Shown here in pieces: positions 19,284-28,613 of a stretch of 64,000 bases of DNA. The notes below the pieces were generated by a model. It did not search any database, had not been told where the DNA came from, and was given only the letters and a program-made list of their open reading frames with translations. The position numbers and the translations under genes are program-made. The stretch's first letter is position 1. The number at the start of each line of letters is the position of its first letter. Source of the stretch: an uncultured Agathobaculum sp. (GTDB lineage Bacteria > Bacillota > Clostridia > Oscillospirales > Butyricicoccaceae). The stretch is from contig NZ_CALWUM010000001.1 in NCBI RefSeq assembly GCF_944384765.1, positions 1 through 64,000 of the forward strand, given 5' to 3'.

Positions 19284-20534
19284 TTATCCCTGCCGTCCCA
19301 TCACCAGACGGCCTTTTTCACGGCGCAGCACGCCGTCCATCTCGAGCATGGTGACCAGGCTCATCACACGCGGGGCGGGCAGGCCGCACTGCTCGATGAG
19401 TTCCTCGACCGTATCCGTGCCCTGCTGCACGAGCAGGGCGATGCGCTGCTCGTCCTCATTCAGGCCGTCCGGCAGGGCGGATTTGCCCTGTGCTGGCGGC
19501 GCGGGCCGTTTTTCCTCTGCCTGGCGGCGGCGCTGCTCGGCCTGCCCTTCGCGCCGGCGGATATCATCCCACGCGCTGGTGGACGCGGGCGCGGGGCGCG
19601 CGCCGGTCTGGCGCTCAAACGCCTGCCGCACGCGCTGCTGCGGACGCACCCGCAGCAGGCCGCTGTATGTGCGCACCAAGGCATCCGGTCCGCGCAGCAG
19701 TGCGGCTTCGCCTTTTTCGATCAACTCGTTGCACGCTTTGGACTGCGGCGCGTCCAGCGCGCCGGGTACCGCATACACATCGCGCCCCTGATCGAGCGCA
19801 TGACGCGCGGTGATGAGCGCGCCCGAGCGGTAACCGCCCGCCTCAACGATCACCGCGGCGACCGAAAGGCCGCTGATGATGCGGTTGCGGTCGTGGTAAT
19901 GCGTGCCCCTCGGCTCGGTGCCGGGCGGGTATTCGCTGACGATTGCGCCGGAGAGCATAATGTCCCCCATCAGGCCGCGGTGCTGGGGCGGATAGCACAC
20001 GTCCGCCCCACCGGCCAGCACGGCAACCGTCAGGCCGCCCGCGCGCAGCGCGCCGCGGTGCGCGGCCCCGTCGTTGCCAAGCGCCATACCGCTGACCGTG
20101 ACAAAACCCGCGCGGCCGAGCGCCGCGCCGATGGCCTCTGCGGTCTGCAAGCCGTAGGGCGTCGCCTCGCGCGTACCGACCACGGCAATGCCGGGCTGCA
20201 CGTCAAAATCCGGCCAGCGTCCGCGCACATACAGCGTCAGCGGCGGGTCGGCGATCGCGCGCAGACGGCCGGGATAACCGTCGTCCCCGGGCGTGATCAG
20301 GCGGATGTCCTTTTTCGCGCAGTCCGCGATGATGCGCTCGGCTTCATCAGTATCCTTGTCGCAGAGTGCATCCACCTGCGCCTTGGTCAGGCCGCAGGAC
20401 GAGCGGGTCAGCGCTTCGCGGCCGGCGGCGAACACCGCCTCAGGCGAGCCGAATGCTTCCAGCAGCTCCGCTGCAATACGCGGCCCGACATGCGGCCGCC
20501 GGGACAACCATACATAACTCAGATGGGACGACAT
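19284..20534 (-). CDS. dprA: DNA processing protein DprA
   Basis: A 416-residue protein that loads RecA on incoming single-stranded DNA during natural transformation. The Rossmann-like core has VVGTREATPYGLQTAE, VSGMALGNDGAAHRGAL, the AGGADVCYPPQHRGL segment and YRSGALITARHALDQGR. The last 60 residues form the DprA winged helix (VLRREKGRLVMG end), joined by a Gln/Arg-rich linker. The start is ATG 20534, nine bases after AAGGAGG; eight more upstream codons are possible. It overlaps nothing but lies 25 bases from the upstream methylase. Confidence 0.95.
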   Translation of the reverse strand: MSSHLSYVWLSRRPHVGPRIAAELLEAFGSPEAVFAAGREALTRSSCGLTKAQVDALCDKDTDEAERIIADCAKKDIRLITPGDDGYPGRLRAIADPPLTLYVRGRWPDFDVQPGIAVVGTREATPYGLQTAEAIGAALGRAGFVTVSGMALGNDGAAHRGALRAGGLTVAVLAGGADVCYPPQHRGLMGDIMLSGAIVSEYPPGTEPRGTHYHDRNRIISGLSVAAVIVEAGGYRSGALITARHALDQGRDVYAVPGALDAPQSKACNELIEKGEAALLRGPDALVRTYSGLLRVRPQQRVRQAFERQTGARPAPASTSAWDDIRRREGQAEQRRRQAEEKRPAPPAQGKSALPDGLNEDEQRIALLVQQGTDTVEELIEQCGLPAPRVMSLVTMLEMDGVLRREKGRLVMGRQG

Positions 20535-20558
20535 TCCGCCCGCCTCCTTATTTTGCAC

Positions 20559-21338
20559 TCACTTTGTCATTTCATAAATCACAATGGCTGCGGCCACGCC
20601 CGCGTTGAGCGATTCCGCACGGCCCGCCATCGGGATGATCACCCGCTTGTCGGACAGCGAGAGCGCCGCGGGCGTGACGCCCCGGCCCTCGCTGCCGATG
20701 ATGACCGCCGCGCGCCCAAGCGGCACCTGCGTAAGCGGCACGCTGTCTGTGTGCAGCGCGGTCGCATAAACCGGCAGACCCGAGCCGTGCAGGCGCCCGA
20801 CCGCCTCCTGCAGCCCCAGCTGCACGCACGGCAGGCGGAACACCGCTCCCATGGTCGAGCGCACGACCTTGGGCGAAAACGGGTCGGCGCAGCCCTCGCA
20901 CAACACAACGGCGCCGAGCGCGAACGCTTCGGCGGTGCGCAAAATCGTGCCAAGGTTGCCCGGGTCCTGCAAGCCGTCGATCAGCAGCACCTGCTCTTTG
21001 CCGTCCAGCGCGTCCGCGGTCCACTGCGGCTGCGCGCAGGAAAAAATCACGTTCTGCGGGGTTTCCACCCCGCTCGCCTGGCAGAACAGCGCGTCCGGCG
21101 CGGCATAAAGCGCGGCGCCAGCCTGCCCGAGCCTGCCGGCCAGCCCGTCCGGCAGGCAGTCCTCCCGCCCGGCGCGCACGAGCAGCGTTTTGATCTGTGC
21201 GCCCGAGGCGACCGCCTCCTGCAGCATCTTTTCGCCCTCGCACAGCATTTCCCCTGTGCTGCGGCGGTATTTGCGCTCGCGGCCCAGCCGCGCCAGATGC
21301 CGCAGCGCGGCATTCTGGCGGCTCTGTATCTGGATCAA
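20559..21338 (-). CDS. TrmH/SpoU-family RNA 2'-O-methyltransferase
   Basis: A protein of 259 residues with an N-terminal substrate-binding domain (RKYRRSTGEMLCEGEKML) and a C-terminal SPOUT knot. The SAM-site motifs are LQDPGNLGTILRTAEA, IIGSEGRGVT and IPMAGRAESLNAGVAAAI. It is related to YsgA and RlmB-like rRNA or tRNA methylases; the target base is not predictable. I place the start at a TTG (21338) preceded by GGAGTGGAG. The ATG at 21407 lies inside a hairpin (21393-21421), so it is unlikely. Confidence 0.85.
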   Translation of the reverse strand: MIQIQSRQNAALRHLARLGRERKYRRSTGEMLCEGEKMLQEAVASGAQIKTLLVRAGREDCLPDGLAGRLGQAGAALYAAPDALFCQASGVETPQNVIFSCAQPQWTADALDGKEQVLLIDGLQDPGNLGTILRTAEAFALGAVVLCEGCADPFSPKVVRSTMGAVFRLPCVQLGLQEAVGRLHGSGLPVYATALHTDSVPLTQVPLGRAAVIIGSEGRGVTPAALSLSDKRVIIPMAGRAESLNAGVAAAIVIYEMTK

Positions 21339-21392
21339 TGCGTTTTCTCCACTCCTGTCTTTTTCCTTCCATCCCCCGGCGGCGATATGCCA

Positions 21393-21421
21393 AAAGCCTG
21401 AACGCATCCCGTCCAGGCTTT
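21393..21421 (-). terminator. Hairpin upstream of the TrmH-family gene
   Basis: AAAGCCTG (21393-21400) pairs with CAGGCTTT (21414-21421). On the minus strand it is followed by TTTTGG, so it is a weak terminator or leader hairpin before the methylase start. Confidence 0.45.
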
Positions 21422-21891
21422 GTGTGCGTGTTGTTATTCGCCTGTGAGCGGCTTCATCGCCGAAACCGGCGCGGCGGCCTTTTCATCCGGTTGTAACATA
21501 GTCTAGCATACGAAAAATCACTATTCTGGTGATTTTCCGATTTTTAGGTGCCCAAGATACACTTCCCGCTCTGCCTGGTTTGGGACAAATGTTGCAAAAA
21601 GTTGTATCGGCGCAAAACGAGCGTCATAGCAGCGGCTGCCTAAACTTTGCATCGGTTCCGCAAACCGTCTATACAAAAACAAGTATAGCATACGCCTCCC
21701 GGATGTTCAAGTCAACGATTTTTTCATCGGCCGAATGATTTTCATACCTTGCTGAAAACATGCTTATGGTTAGAATATGACTACACCGGTCATAATGAAT
21801 AAGATACGGATGGCTGATTGCAACACGATGACAGCTGTCGGTCAAAAACCTCAAAAGCAGTCATTGCAGCCAATTTAGAAAGGAGATTGAG
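21422..21891. other. Intergenic region at the left edge of the Wadjet island
   Basis: No convincing gene is present in this 470-base, A/T-rich stretch. It holds a hairpin with AAAATCAC/GTGATTTT arms (21514-21521 with 21529-21536), a small CTATAC/GTATAG inverted repeat (21669-21688) and a likely plus-strand promoter, TTGCTG (21749-21754), 16 bases, TAGAAT (21771-21776), for the gene at 21892. The base composition changes here from the GC-rich core to the island. Confidence 0.6.
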
Positions 21892-22194
21892 ATGAAAGTT
21901 TGGGTTTATGGACGTAGCAGGCGGGATATCCGCGCCATGTCGGCATACTGTGCGGATAATGCTGATACAATGATCGGCTTTTCCATGCAGAAAGGCGGTG
22001 CAAGCTTTTTTCCTCACGCAGGATTAACACCGCCGATGCAAGCCGCTATTCGCGGAGAACTTGATCAACTGCTGCTGTCTGATCTTACACTGCTTGGGAA
22101 CAGCGCAGAACAGATCCGCGAACAGGAAGCCGCATTTCGCTCCTATCAGGTTTGTATTAAGTCTGCCTGCAGCTGGGGCAGCAGCAACTCCTGA
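21892..22194 (+). CDS. Small recombinase-like protein, convergent with jetD
   Basis: A 100-residue ORF with a strong AGAAAGGAGATTGAG site before the ATG. The N-terminus KVWVYGRSRRD and the LDQLLLSDLTLLGNSAEQI segment distantly resemble the catalytic domain of serine recombinases (a Y-x-R strand, then a D-L-x-x-L-G motif). The nucleophile serine is not at the expected spacing, and the DNA-binding part is missing. The last 16 codons are antisense to the jetD 3' end (49-base overlap). It is therefore either a short regulator of that fold or a truncated recombinase; the family assignment is tentative. Confidence 0.5.
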   Translation: MKVWVYGRSRRDIRAMSAYCADNADTMIGFSMQKGGASFFPHAGLTPPMQAAIRGELDQLLLSDLTLLGNSAEQIREQEAAFRSYQVCIKSACSWGSSNS

Positions 22195-23426
22195 TACCCG
22201 TCACAGCCGTTATCGGCGATTGCCTCAGCTACCGGTGCAAGGACAGTATCCGCACAGTTCCGGAGAAGGGAACGACTTTTTTCACTTATCCGAACCTCTG
22301 AGCAGCACTGTGCATAATCTGACGCTGTCATATGCCACAGATGCAGGTGAGCCGGGTAGCGCGCCAGAAGCTGCAGGGCGATGGACAGGCCTTTCCCATC
22401 AAAGTCACCCGAGTAGTACAGGTCTGTACCAGCGGAAACAAGCATATCCAGCAGGCGAATCACTGCAATCGTCGGCTGTCCGGAAGTGCAGATCAGCGGG
22501 GAATGAAAATGAACAGACTGGTCGCACAGCTGGGTAAACACCATTTGGTTTTCTACCAGATAGGCTCTTCCGGAGGGGCTATCTCCCGCCGTTAAGCCAG
22601 TCAGATTGGTGAGCGTGAGGGTGCCAGCCTCGTTCCGCAGGCGAAAGGCGCGGTAGGCCGGATGTTCTTCTGCATCTGTATACAAACGCACGCCCACCTG
22701 CGTGACAAGGCTCGATATGCTGTCGCATAAAATGCCGCAGTCATAATAGAGCGCTGCCCGCTCTTCCGCCTCAGTGGGCAATCCGATGCTCATCCGCATG
22801 CACAGGAGGTGCAGAAACAGCTTTCCGCCCAGGGTGTTACCATCCAGCGCGTGCGGATCGGATGTTGCATAAGCGCTGAGGACTGCCAGACGGATCCTCT
22901 CATCCGGATGGCTTTCTAGCCAATCTATCCCTTTGCACGCATGAAGGACAGCCCGCCGGACCGCATCCCTATTTTCGGGCAGGGACTTTTGGAGCAGCCG
23001 GTAACCTTCGCCATGCCGATCGGTCAAACTATCCAGCCATCGGCGGCACAGCCGGCTGTGCACAGTGGCTGCTGCCTCATCAGCCATCTGCTGTATGCAG
23101 GCATCTGTCTTGTTCCGGACCTCCTGTTTTGTTTGGATCTTCGTACCAAAATAACACTCCAACACCTCTTTCAAGGTTACGCCATGATAGGGGGTATCCT
23201 GAAGCGCGGCCTCAAAGTCCGCGGTTTTGATACGAAGAGGCGCGGAGAAGTCACGTCCAAACAGGTCACGGGCGGCACCGCATTCCTCCGGTGTCGCATC
23301 AGACAGACAGATTATGCCCGCCGGGCGGCCAAAACTTCTGTATTTTTGGAGAAAAAGCTCCAGAATCCGGTGGTATGAGGGATGCTCTTGAAAAAAAGCC
23401 GCGCAGGCTGCTGCCGTTTCATTCAT
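22146..23426 (-). CDS. jetD: Wadjet type II protein JetD (Toprim nuclease subunit)
   Basis: A 426-residue protein matching the DUF2399 (TIGR02679-type) family. JetD is the Toprim endonuclease that cuts plasmid DNA once the JetABC motor has detected a closed circle. The Toprim signatures are YLVENQMVF (a conserved Glu) around residue 290 and YYSGDFDGKGLSIA (the DxD pair) around 345, with CTSGQPTIAVIRLLD between them. The N-terminal half is the arm/DUF3323-like region. It overlaps jetC by ATGA. The gene ends in overlap with a convergent ORF. The length is typical for type II JetD. Confidence 0.88.
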   Translation of the reverse strand: MNETAAACAAFFQEHPSYHRILELFLQKYRSFGRPAGIICLSDATPEECGAARDLFGRDFSAPLRIKTADFEAALQDTPYHGVTLKEVLECYFGTKIQTKQEVRNKTDACIQQMADEAAATVHSRLCRRWLDSLTDRHGEGYRLLQKSLPENRDAVRRAVLHACKGIDWLESHPDERIRLAVLSAYATSDPHALDGNTLGGKLFLHLLCMRMSIGLPTEAEERAALYYDCGILCDSISSLVTQVGVRLYTDAEEHPAYRAFRLRNEAGTLTLTNLTGLTAGDSPSGRAYLVENQMVFTQLCDQSVHFHSPLICTSGQPTIAVIRLLDMLVSAGTDLYYSGDFDGKGLSIALQLLARYPAHLHLWHMTASDYAQCCSEVRISEKSRSLLRNCADTVLAPVAEAIADNGCDGYQELLLPQLQADLIQT

Positions 23427-26400
23427 TGTCCGCTCTCCTCCAAAGTCCGCTGCGCACCGTTCCAGTAGTAATGTAAAATTGTAACCACCGAGGCGTTTGC
23501 CGGACGGTGTAGCTCTGCAATATTCAAACTTTTTACATTAGCATAACATCCCCAAAGCGACTGGGAATTCATGATATAGTCAAAATCCAGAACTCCAACC
23601 AGTTCAAACATGGCGCTGATGTTCCGCTCGTCAACGCCTGCGAAAGCCTCATCCAGCGCCAAAAGCATGGGACATTTGGAACCACCCTTTTGATATTGGG
23701 CGGAAACGGCCGCAAAGAGCGGAACATACATAGCCATAGCTTTTTCGCCGCCGCTAAATTTATTGAAGGCACGATCCGTCAGTTCTTTTCTCGGTTCGCC
23801 CTCCCGCTCATACAGCAGATGGAATTCATACCAGTCCCGATAATCCAGCGCGTCCCGGATTAAATCTGCATAACTGATCATTTGGCCCTCAAGCGCCGCA
23901 TCCTGTCTGGCCTGTTTTACCTTTGCACGGAAGTGCATGGATACGCGCTGGCTATCTTCCCGGGTCAGCAGAGCCCTGTCCTTATTCAGCAGCCGAACCA
24001 GCTGTTCCGTATCCAGCTGCGCCTCCCCATCTGCTTTTTTTGCCTTCCACTCCAGACGGAAGGTCAATCCCATCGAGGTTTGCAGCGTCCCCATCAGGTC
24101 GGTCATATTCTTTGTCCACTGCTGGCTTTCCGCAATGCGGGCCCGCAGTTTATGGCTGATGGTTTCCGCCAGAATGTTTTCAAACAGATCCCGATCCTTT
24201 TCCTCGAGCAGCGTAGCTGTCAGATCGATCTTTTTCTGCAGCTCCTGGATAAAGTCGTAAAGCGAAAGTTTCTTTCCTTCCCATTGCAGGCTGATGCACA
24301 GTCGCTGCCGCAGCATGCCGGGCCTAGCGGCGTCATCGAATACCAACTCAATCTTGGGCTGATACTTCAGAAGCGTATTGTTGTGCTGCTGGTAATTGTT
24401 GCGGAGCGCGTCACCGATGCGTTCGGGCGTACGTTCCCGATCCTCCGGACGGATTCTGCCGCAGGCTTCCCCGGCGCGCTGTTCCAGGCTCCCGTCAGAT
24501 ATAGAACACAACCTCAGTTGCAGATCCTCCTGAAAATACTTCTCCAGTTCAGCCTCTTCTGTCACCGCACGGCTCAGAAGATCCTTACGCTGCCCTAGCT
24601 GGTCGCACTTGCTGCGCTGTGCTTCCTCCAGCGCGGCGCACCGTCTTCCCGCATTGTTCATCCGCTCTTGCTGGTCATCTATCTCCTGATTCAGCTCAGC
24701 CCGCCGCTGCGCCCTGGCTTTGTTTTCCGGGAGGTTCAGGAATGCCTGGATCGCCCGAATTCGCGCCTGGGATACTTCCATTTGCTTGTGTATCTGTAAA
24801 TTGATTCTGTTTTGTGCGCCTGCCTGGTCACGAAGTTCAGCAAGACGGTCCTCCGTCCATTGAACCGCTTCGGCCATATGGACCCAATCGCTGTAACTGA
24901 TACCCACTGCGCCCAGCAGCACCTGATAAGATTCAGCGGCATCCAGTGCTTCCTCATATGCCTCCTCAGTTCGCATATAGGGAAGTCCGCGGCTCAATTC
25001 ACGGCTCTGCTGTTCGATGCGGGCAACTGCCTGTCTGGCTGACTGTTCCTGATTCCGGCACCGCTCTTTTTGGGTTTGCGCCTCAGACAGCGCCTCCTGC
25101 GCCTGTGCCAGTATTTCCAGGGCATAATCCAGGTCCACCGGCGTGGGTAGCTGCTCCCGCTCCTCCTCCAGCCTAGCCAGTCGGCCCTCCAACATATCCA
25201 CTTGGGCTCTTTTCTCCTGTACCTGCGCTTCAGCCCGTTCAAGCCGCTCTTCCATTTCCCTGAGCTGACGTTCCCGATTGGCGCGGCGCGCTGCCGCACC
25301 GATGAAACCGGCCGGTCCTTCCGCACAACTGTATCCATGGACCGTGCCGCACCGAAATCTCCCGTCTGGCAGCAAAGCCGTACCCGCCAGTAAATCGGAC
25401 CGGGAAATGCCTTGCAGGCAGGCAAGAACCACTTCCCGAAAGCGCGGATCCCCATCCGGACACAAGCTGGTCACAGGATCGCTGACCGGCGGTTCCGGGG
25501 ACAGAAACCGATCCGGATATTCCTGAAGCAGCTCTCGAATCTCCTCCCGGTGTTCCTGCGGAACCACCAGTGCATCCAAGATCCCGGCATCAGCAAGCTG
25601 TGCTTCCAGTAAATCCCGTTCCGGCTGTTCAAGTTCCGGCGCAAAATCTACAACCTCATAAAATGCCGCATGTGGGATGCCCCGCATCATCAGCTGAACG
25701 CGGGTGGCCTGAATCTGATCTCTGCGGGGCGGTACAGGTTCCGGCTGCTCCCGAAGCCGCGTCAAATCCCTCTGGATATCATCCCGCACCTGCAAAAGAT
25801 TTTTCAGCTCAAGCGCTCCCCTGTTTTTTTCATTTTGAAGTTGGCTGAGCCGGTCAAGATAGCAGGAACTGATCAAGTGACTGACCGCTGTCCAGTCTGC
25901 CGGAGAGCGATACTGCACAATCATCTGTTTTAAGCGCAGCACATCATCTTGTCGGAAACAGAGTTCCTGATAACTGTCCTGCCGGCACAAAAGCGCTTCC
26001 AGAAACCGATCCCGCTCCAGTTGCTCCTGCAGCTGTGCATCGCGCAGTGTGCTCTTTGCTTGGATTTCCACTGTGCTGGCCCGATCCAATGTCTGGCAGG
26101 CGGCGTCATAGATATCTTTCGCCCGAGATAGCTCCCCGAAGCACGCCAGCACATGGCCAATCTGCTTTTTCCTCTGCTGAAGGGCGGCGGAAACACTTCG
26201 GCCGTCGGCTTTGGGAGCCATTTTGCGCAGCTGCTGTATATACCGCTCATGTTCTTCTCCAAGCGATAGACACGCATTCTGCTCGTTGAGATCCCTGATT
26301 CCATACTCCACCTGGTCGTGCGCATCGGACAACCCGCGTTCTTTCTGACGCAAATCCACCTCACAGCGGGAAATGCTGCACTGGAGGTTTTCCACCTGAT

Positions 26401-27469
26401 GATTCCCTGCAGCCAGCTGCTCTGCAAACTGCCGGCAGGAAGCTTCTTCCTCCTCCATCCGTTTCTGCTGAACCTCCAGATCATCTTCTCCCAGGGCTGC
26501 ATATTGTGCCTTCGCCTGTCGGAACCGGAATTCCGCATCTTCCTGCTCCTTCGTTTGATCGCGAATCTCCTGCTCCAATTTTTCCAGCTCTATTTTTGCA
26601 TCCTGAAGCTGGTTCTGGAGCTGCAGCGTTGTGGTGTGTGCATCCAGATAGGCTTGCCCCTTCTTGCCAAGGATATACTGATTATAACGGCCGTACTCGT
26701 TGCGGATGATCGCAGCATCCCGCATAGCCGCCTGAAAATCCCGCAGTGTGTCCTCCAACGCATCCATGCGCTCCATCGTACTGACCATGGCAGAGAGATC
26801 TTCATCCGTCAGCACTTGAAGGGATTCATTCAACACTTTCTTCACTTCAGAGGGACGAAAAGCCTCTTTGGATAGCTTTGGCGTGCGCACCTTGATGAGC
26901 AGCTGAATCAGCTGTTCATATTGACGGATATCACGAAACTGAAACACCCGGTCATTGACCATCTGCTTGTATGTGCCGGGCGTTTCCGCCCAGTTGTTTT
27001 CATCGCCAATCAGATTACGAAGTTTCTGCTTGCTCAGCGGAAGCATCTGTCCCCCGATTTTTTCGTAGAGCAAGACGCCGTCCGCCCCTATGCGGCGTCC
27101 ATCACACAGGCAAAACCCCCAGAAATCAATTCCCTTCCCTTTCTGTGCCCGCATTCCGATGCCAATCGTAAGATATTCCTCCACATTGGCTTTTTTAAGC
27201 TCTAAGTAGAGATATCCTGTAGATTCCTCCTTTTCCCCTTCTCCGAGAAGATAGAACTCCATTTTACGGTCTCTAGAGCCAAAGGGATCCAGACGTTCCG
27301 GACTCTTATTGCCATCCAGAAGAAACGGAATAAAGCTTTGAGTCGTAATGGATTTTCCGGAGGCATTATTGCCGCGCAGCAGGATATGCCCATCCCTGAT
27401 CATGAACTCCTCCTGATCATACAGCCAGAAATTCAAAAATCCCAGCTTATGCATTTTCCAGCGGTTCAT
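23423..27469 (-). CDS. jetC: Wadjet type II protein JetC (SMC-like ATPase)
   Basis: A 1348-residue SMC-like ATPase of the TIGR02680 type. JetC forms the loop-extruding motor of the Wadjet complex with the kleisin JetA and KITE protein JetB. The N-terminus NRWKMHKLGFLNFWLYDQEE leads to Walker A GNNASGKS (residues 33-40). Long coiled coils (about 270-500 and 700-1000) flank a central hinge-like part. The C-terminus carries the NKFSGGEKAMAM signature and Walker B CPMLLALDEAFAGVD. The ATG has GAGGAGG upstream and overlaps the jetB 3' end by 23 bases. It is distinct from the host smc at 9300. Confidence 0.92.
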   Translation of the reverse strand: MNRWKMHKLGFLNFWLYDQEEFMIRDGHILLRGNNASGKSITTQSFIPFLLDGNKSPERLDPFGSRDRKMEFYLLGEGEKEESTGYLYLELKKANVEEYLTIGIGMRAQKGKGIDFWGFCLCDGRRIGADGVLLYEKIGGQMLPLSKQKLRNLIGDENNWAETPGTYKQMVNDRVFQFRDIRQYEQLIQLLIKVRTPKLSKEAFRPSEVKKVLNESLQVLTDEDLSAMVSTMERMDALEDTLRDFQAAMRDAAIIRNEYGRYNQYILGKKGQAYLDAHTTTLQLQNQLQDAKIELEKLEQEIRDQTKEQEDAEFRFRQAKAQYAALGEDDLEVQQKRMEEEEASCRQFAEQLAAGNHQVENLQCSISRCEVDLRQKERGLSDAHDQVEYGIRDLNEQNACLSLGEEHERYIQQLRKMAPKADGRSVSAALQQRKKQIGHVLACFGELSRAKDIYDAACQTLDRASTVEIQAKSTLRDAQLQEQLERDRFLEALLCRQDSYQELCFRQDDVLRLKQMIVQYRSPADWTAVSHLISSCYLDRLSQLQNEKNRGALELKNLLQVRDDIQRDLTRLREQPEPVPPRRDQIQATRVQLMMRGIPHAAFYEVVDFAPELEQPERDLLEAQLADAGILDALVVPQEHREEIRELLQEYPDRFLSPEPPVSDPVTSLCPDGDPRFREVVLACLQGISRSDLLAGTALLPDGRFRCGTVHGYSCAEGPAGFIGAAARRANRERQLREMEERLERAEAQVQEKRAQVDMLEGRLARLEEEREQLPTPVDLDYALEILAQAQEALSEAQTQKERCRNQEQSARQAVARIEQQSRELSRGLPYMRTEEAYEEALDAAESYQVLLGAVGISYSDWVHMAEAVQWTEDRLAELRDQAGAQNRINLQIHKQMEVSQARIRAIQAFLNLPENKARAQRRAELNQEIDDQQERMNNAGRRCAALEEAQRSKCDQLGQRKDLLSRAVTEEAELEKYFQEDLQLRLCSISDGSLEQRAGEACGRIRPEDRERTPERIGDALRNNYQQHNNTLLKYQPKIELVFDDAARPGMLRQRLCISLQWEGKKLSLYDFIQELQKKIDLTATLLEEKDRDLFENILAETISHKLRARIAESQQWTKNMTDLMGTLQTSMGLTFRLEWKAKKADGEAQLDTEQLVRLLNKDRALLTREDSQRVSMHFRAKVKQARQDAALEGQMISYADLIRDALDYRDWYEFHLLYEREGEPRKELTDRAFNKFSGGEKAMAMYVPLFAAVSAQYQKGGSKCPMLLALDEAFAGVDERNISAMFELVGVLDFDYIMNSQSLWGCYANVKSLNIAELHRPANASVVTILHYYWNGAQRTLEESGQ

Positions 27470-28613
27470 CTACATCCTCCTCGTCCGACCCGCCCTGATA
27501 TCTGACGGGATAGTGTCCTATCCATTTCCCCACAGCGGGGTAGAGTGCGAAGCCCTCGCCCCGCTCCTCCAAAAGCATCCATCCTGCCATGTAGGCGATC
27601 AGCTCCTGCGCCAGCTTTTCCATCGGCAGCTCCCGCACACGGCGTCCCCACCCGTTGCCATACTGCATGCGGCATTGTGCCAGCTCGTTCTGCAATTCCC
27701 GTCGAGTCAGGAAAACCGTATCATCTTCCTCGCGGGGATAGACACCTGCCACAATCTGATCGCGCAGCTGCGCGCACAGCAGCAACACTGCGTCCGGGAT
27801 GGACGCATCCCGCGGATGGACTGGTCCAAAACGGTTTTCTTCATCCAACACAAAGAACGCGCCGTTTTTGTGGATCTGAAGTTCTCCACCCAGGGCTTCC
27901 CCCAGATACCGGTTCAGCCACGAGCGCTGATTTTTTACATAGTCATAATCACTGCGGTTTTGTTCGGACCAATATAATGCAGGTGCCAGAATTAACTGCC
28001 GGTATACACGCCGGATCCGCTGACGCCCGCGCTCCGCTTCCTCGCCTTCCCACGAAAAGGCCTCGAAATCCTCAACCGTTCTGCACTGCATAATATCACG
28101 GCCAAAATGGACGGTAAAGCAACGGGATACTCCTGTATTCTCATAAAGGACCTCTTGTGTCTGATCGTTTCCAAACCCCTCGCTGACGCCGTCATAGACC
28201 AAAATCATCCCGATCCGCTGCGCATACTGGAGGACGCGCACCAAAGCTTTTCTATGGGGAAACCGGGTCCAATCCACCGGCTGCACTTCCCTAAGGAGCG
28301 CTTCCAGCGACTCTGTCAAAGAAGATAGCAAGAACTGCTCCCCATCATCCAGATCGGACAGGAAAAGCAGCATCCCGCATAGCAGACAATAATCCAGTTT
28401 TTCCTGAAATTCCTGTATTCCCATCCAGGTCATTGCCTTTGGCGGGACTTTTTCCAGTTTTATCACCGATTCATTGACGATCAGATTCCAGCCCAGCTGC
28501 TCGTTGACAAAGCGGCGGTAGCTTGGCAGCGCCCGCTTTACGGTAAAATACAATTCCTTGTTATCCGCGCGCGTGACCCAGAACCGATCCAGTAAATACC
28601 GAAACTCATACAT
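27447..28613 (-). CDS. jetB: Wadjet type II protein JetB (KITE subunit)
   Basis: A 388-residue protein of the DUF2398 (TIGR02678) type, which in type II Wadjet plays the tandem winged-helix KITE role, bridging kleisin and ATPase. Seen family features are the N-terminal RYLLDRFWVTRADNKELYFTVKRALPSYRRF segment (quoted in part), the LGWNLIVNESVIKLEKVPP block, and the DWTRFPHRKALVRVLQYA helix. I place the start at ATG 28613, with GAGGGAAAC upstream, overlapping the jetA stop by eight bases. A TTG at 28628 in frame is less likely. The C-terminus is acidic (SDEEDVDEP). Confidence 0.88.
   Translation of the reverse strand: MYEFRYLLDRFWVTRADNKELYFTVKRALPSYRRFVNEQLGWNLIVNESVIKLEKVPPKAMTWMGIQEFQEKLDYCLLCGMLLFLSDLDDGEQFLLSSLTESLEALLREVQPVDWTRFPHRKALVRVLQYAQRIGMILVYDGVSEGFGNDQTQEVLYENTGVSRCFTVHFGRDIMQCRTVEDFEAFSWEGEEAERGRQRIRRVYRQLILAPALYWSEQNRSDYDYVKNQRSWLNRYLGEALGGELQIHKNGAFFVLDEENRFGPVHPRDASIPDAVLLLCAQLRDQIVAGVYPREEDDTVFLTRRELQNELAQCRMQYGNGWGRRVRELPMEKLAQELIAYMAGWMLLEERGEGFALYPAVGKWIGHYPVRYQGGSDEEDVDEPLENA

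Noticed and set aside
21393..21407. ATG at 21407 as the start of the TrmH-family gene
   Set aside because: It lies in the loop of a hairpin and lacks a ribosome binding site; TTG 21338 has a good site and gives a normal N-terminus.
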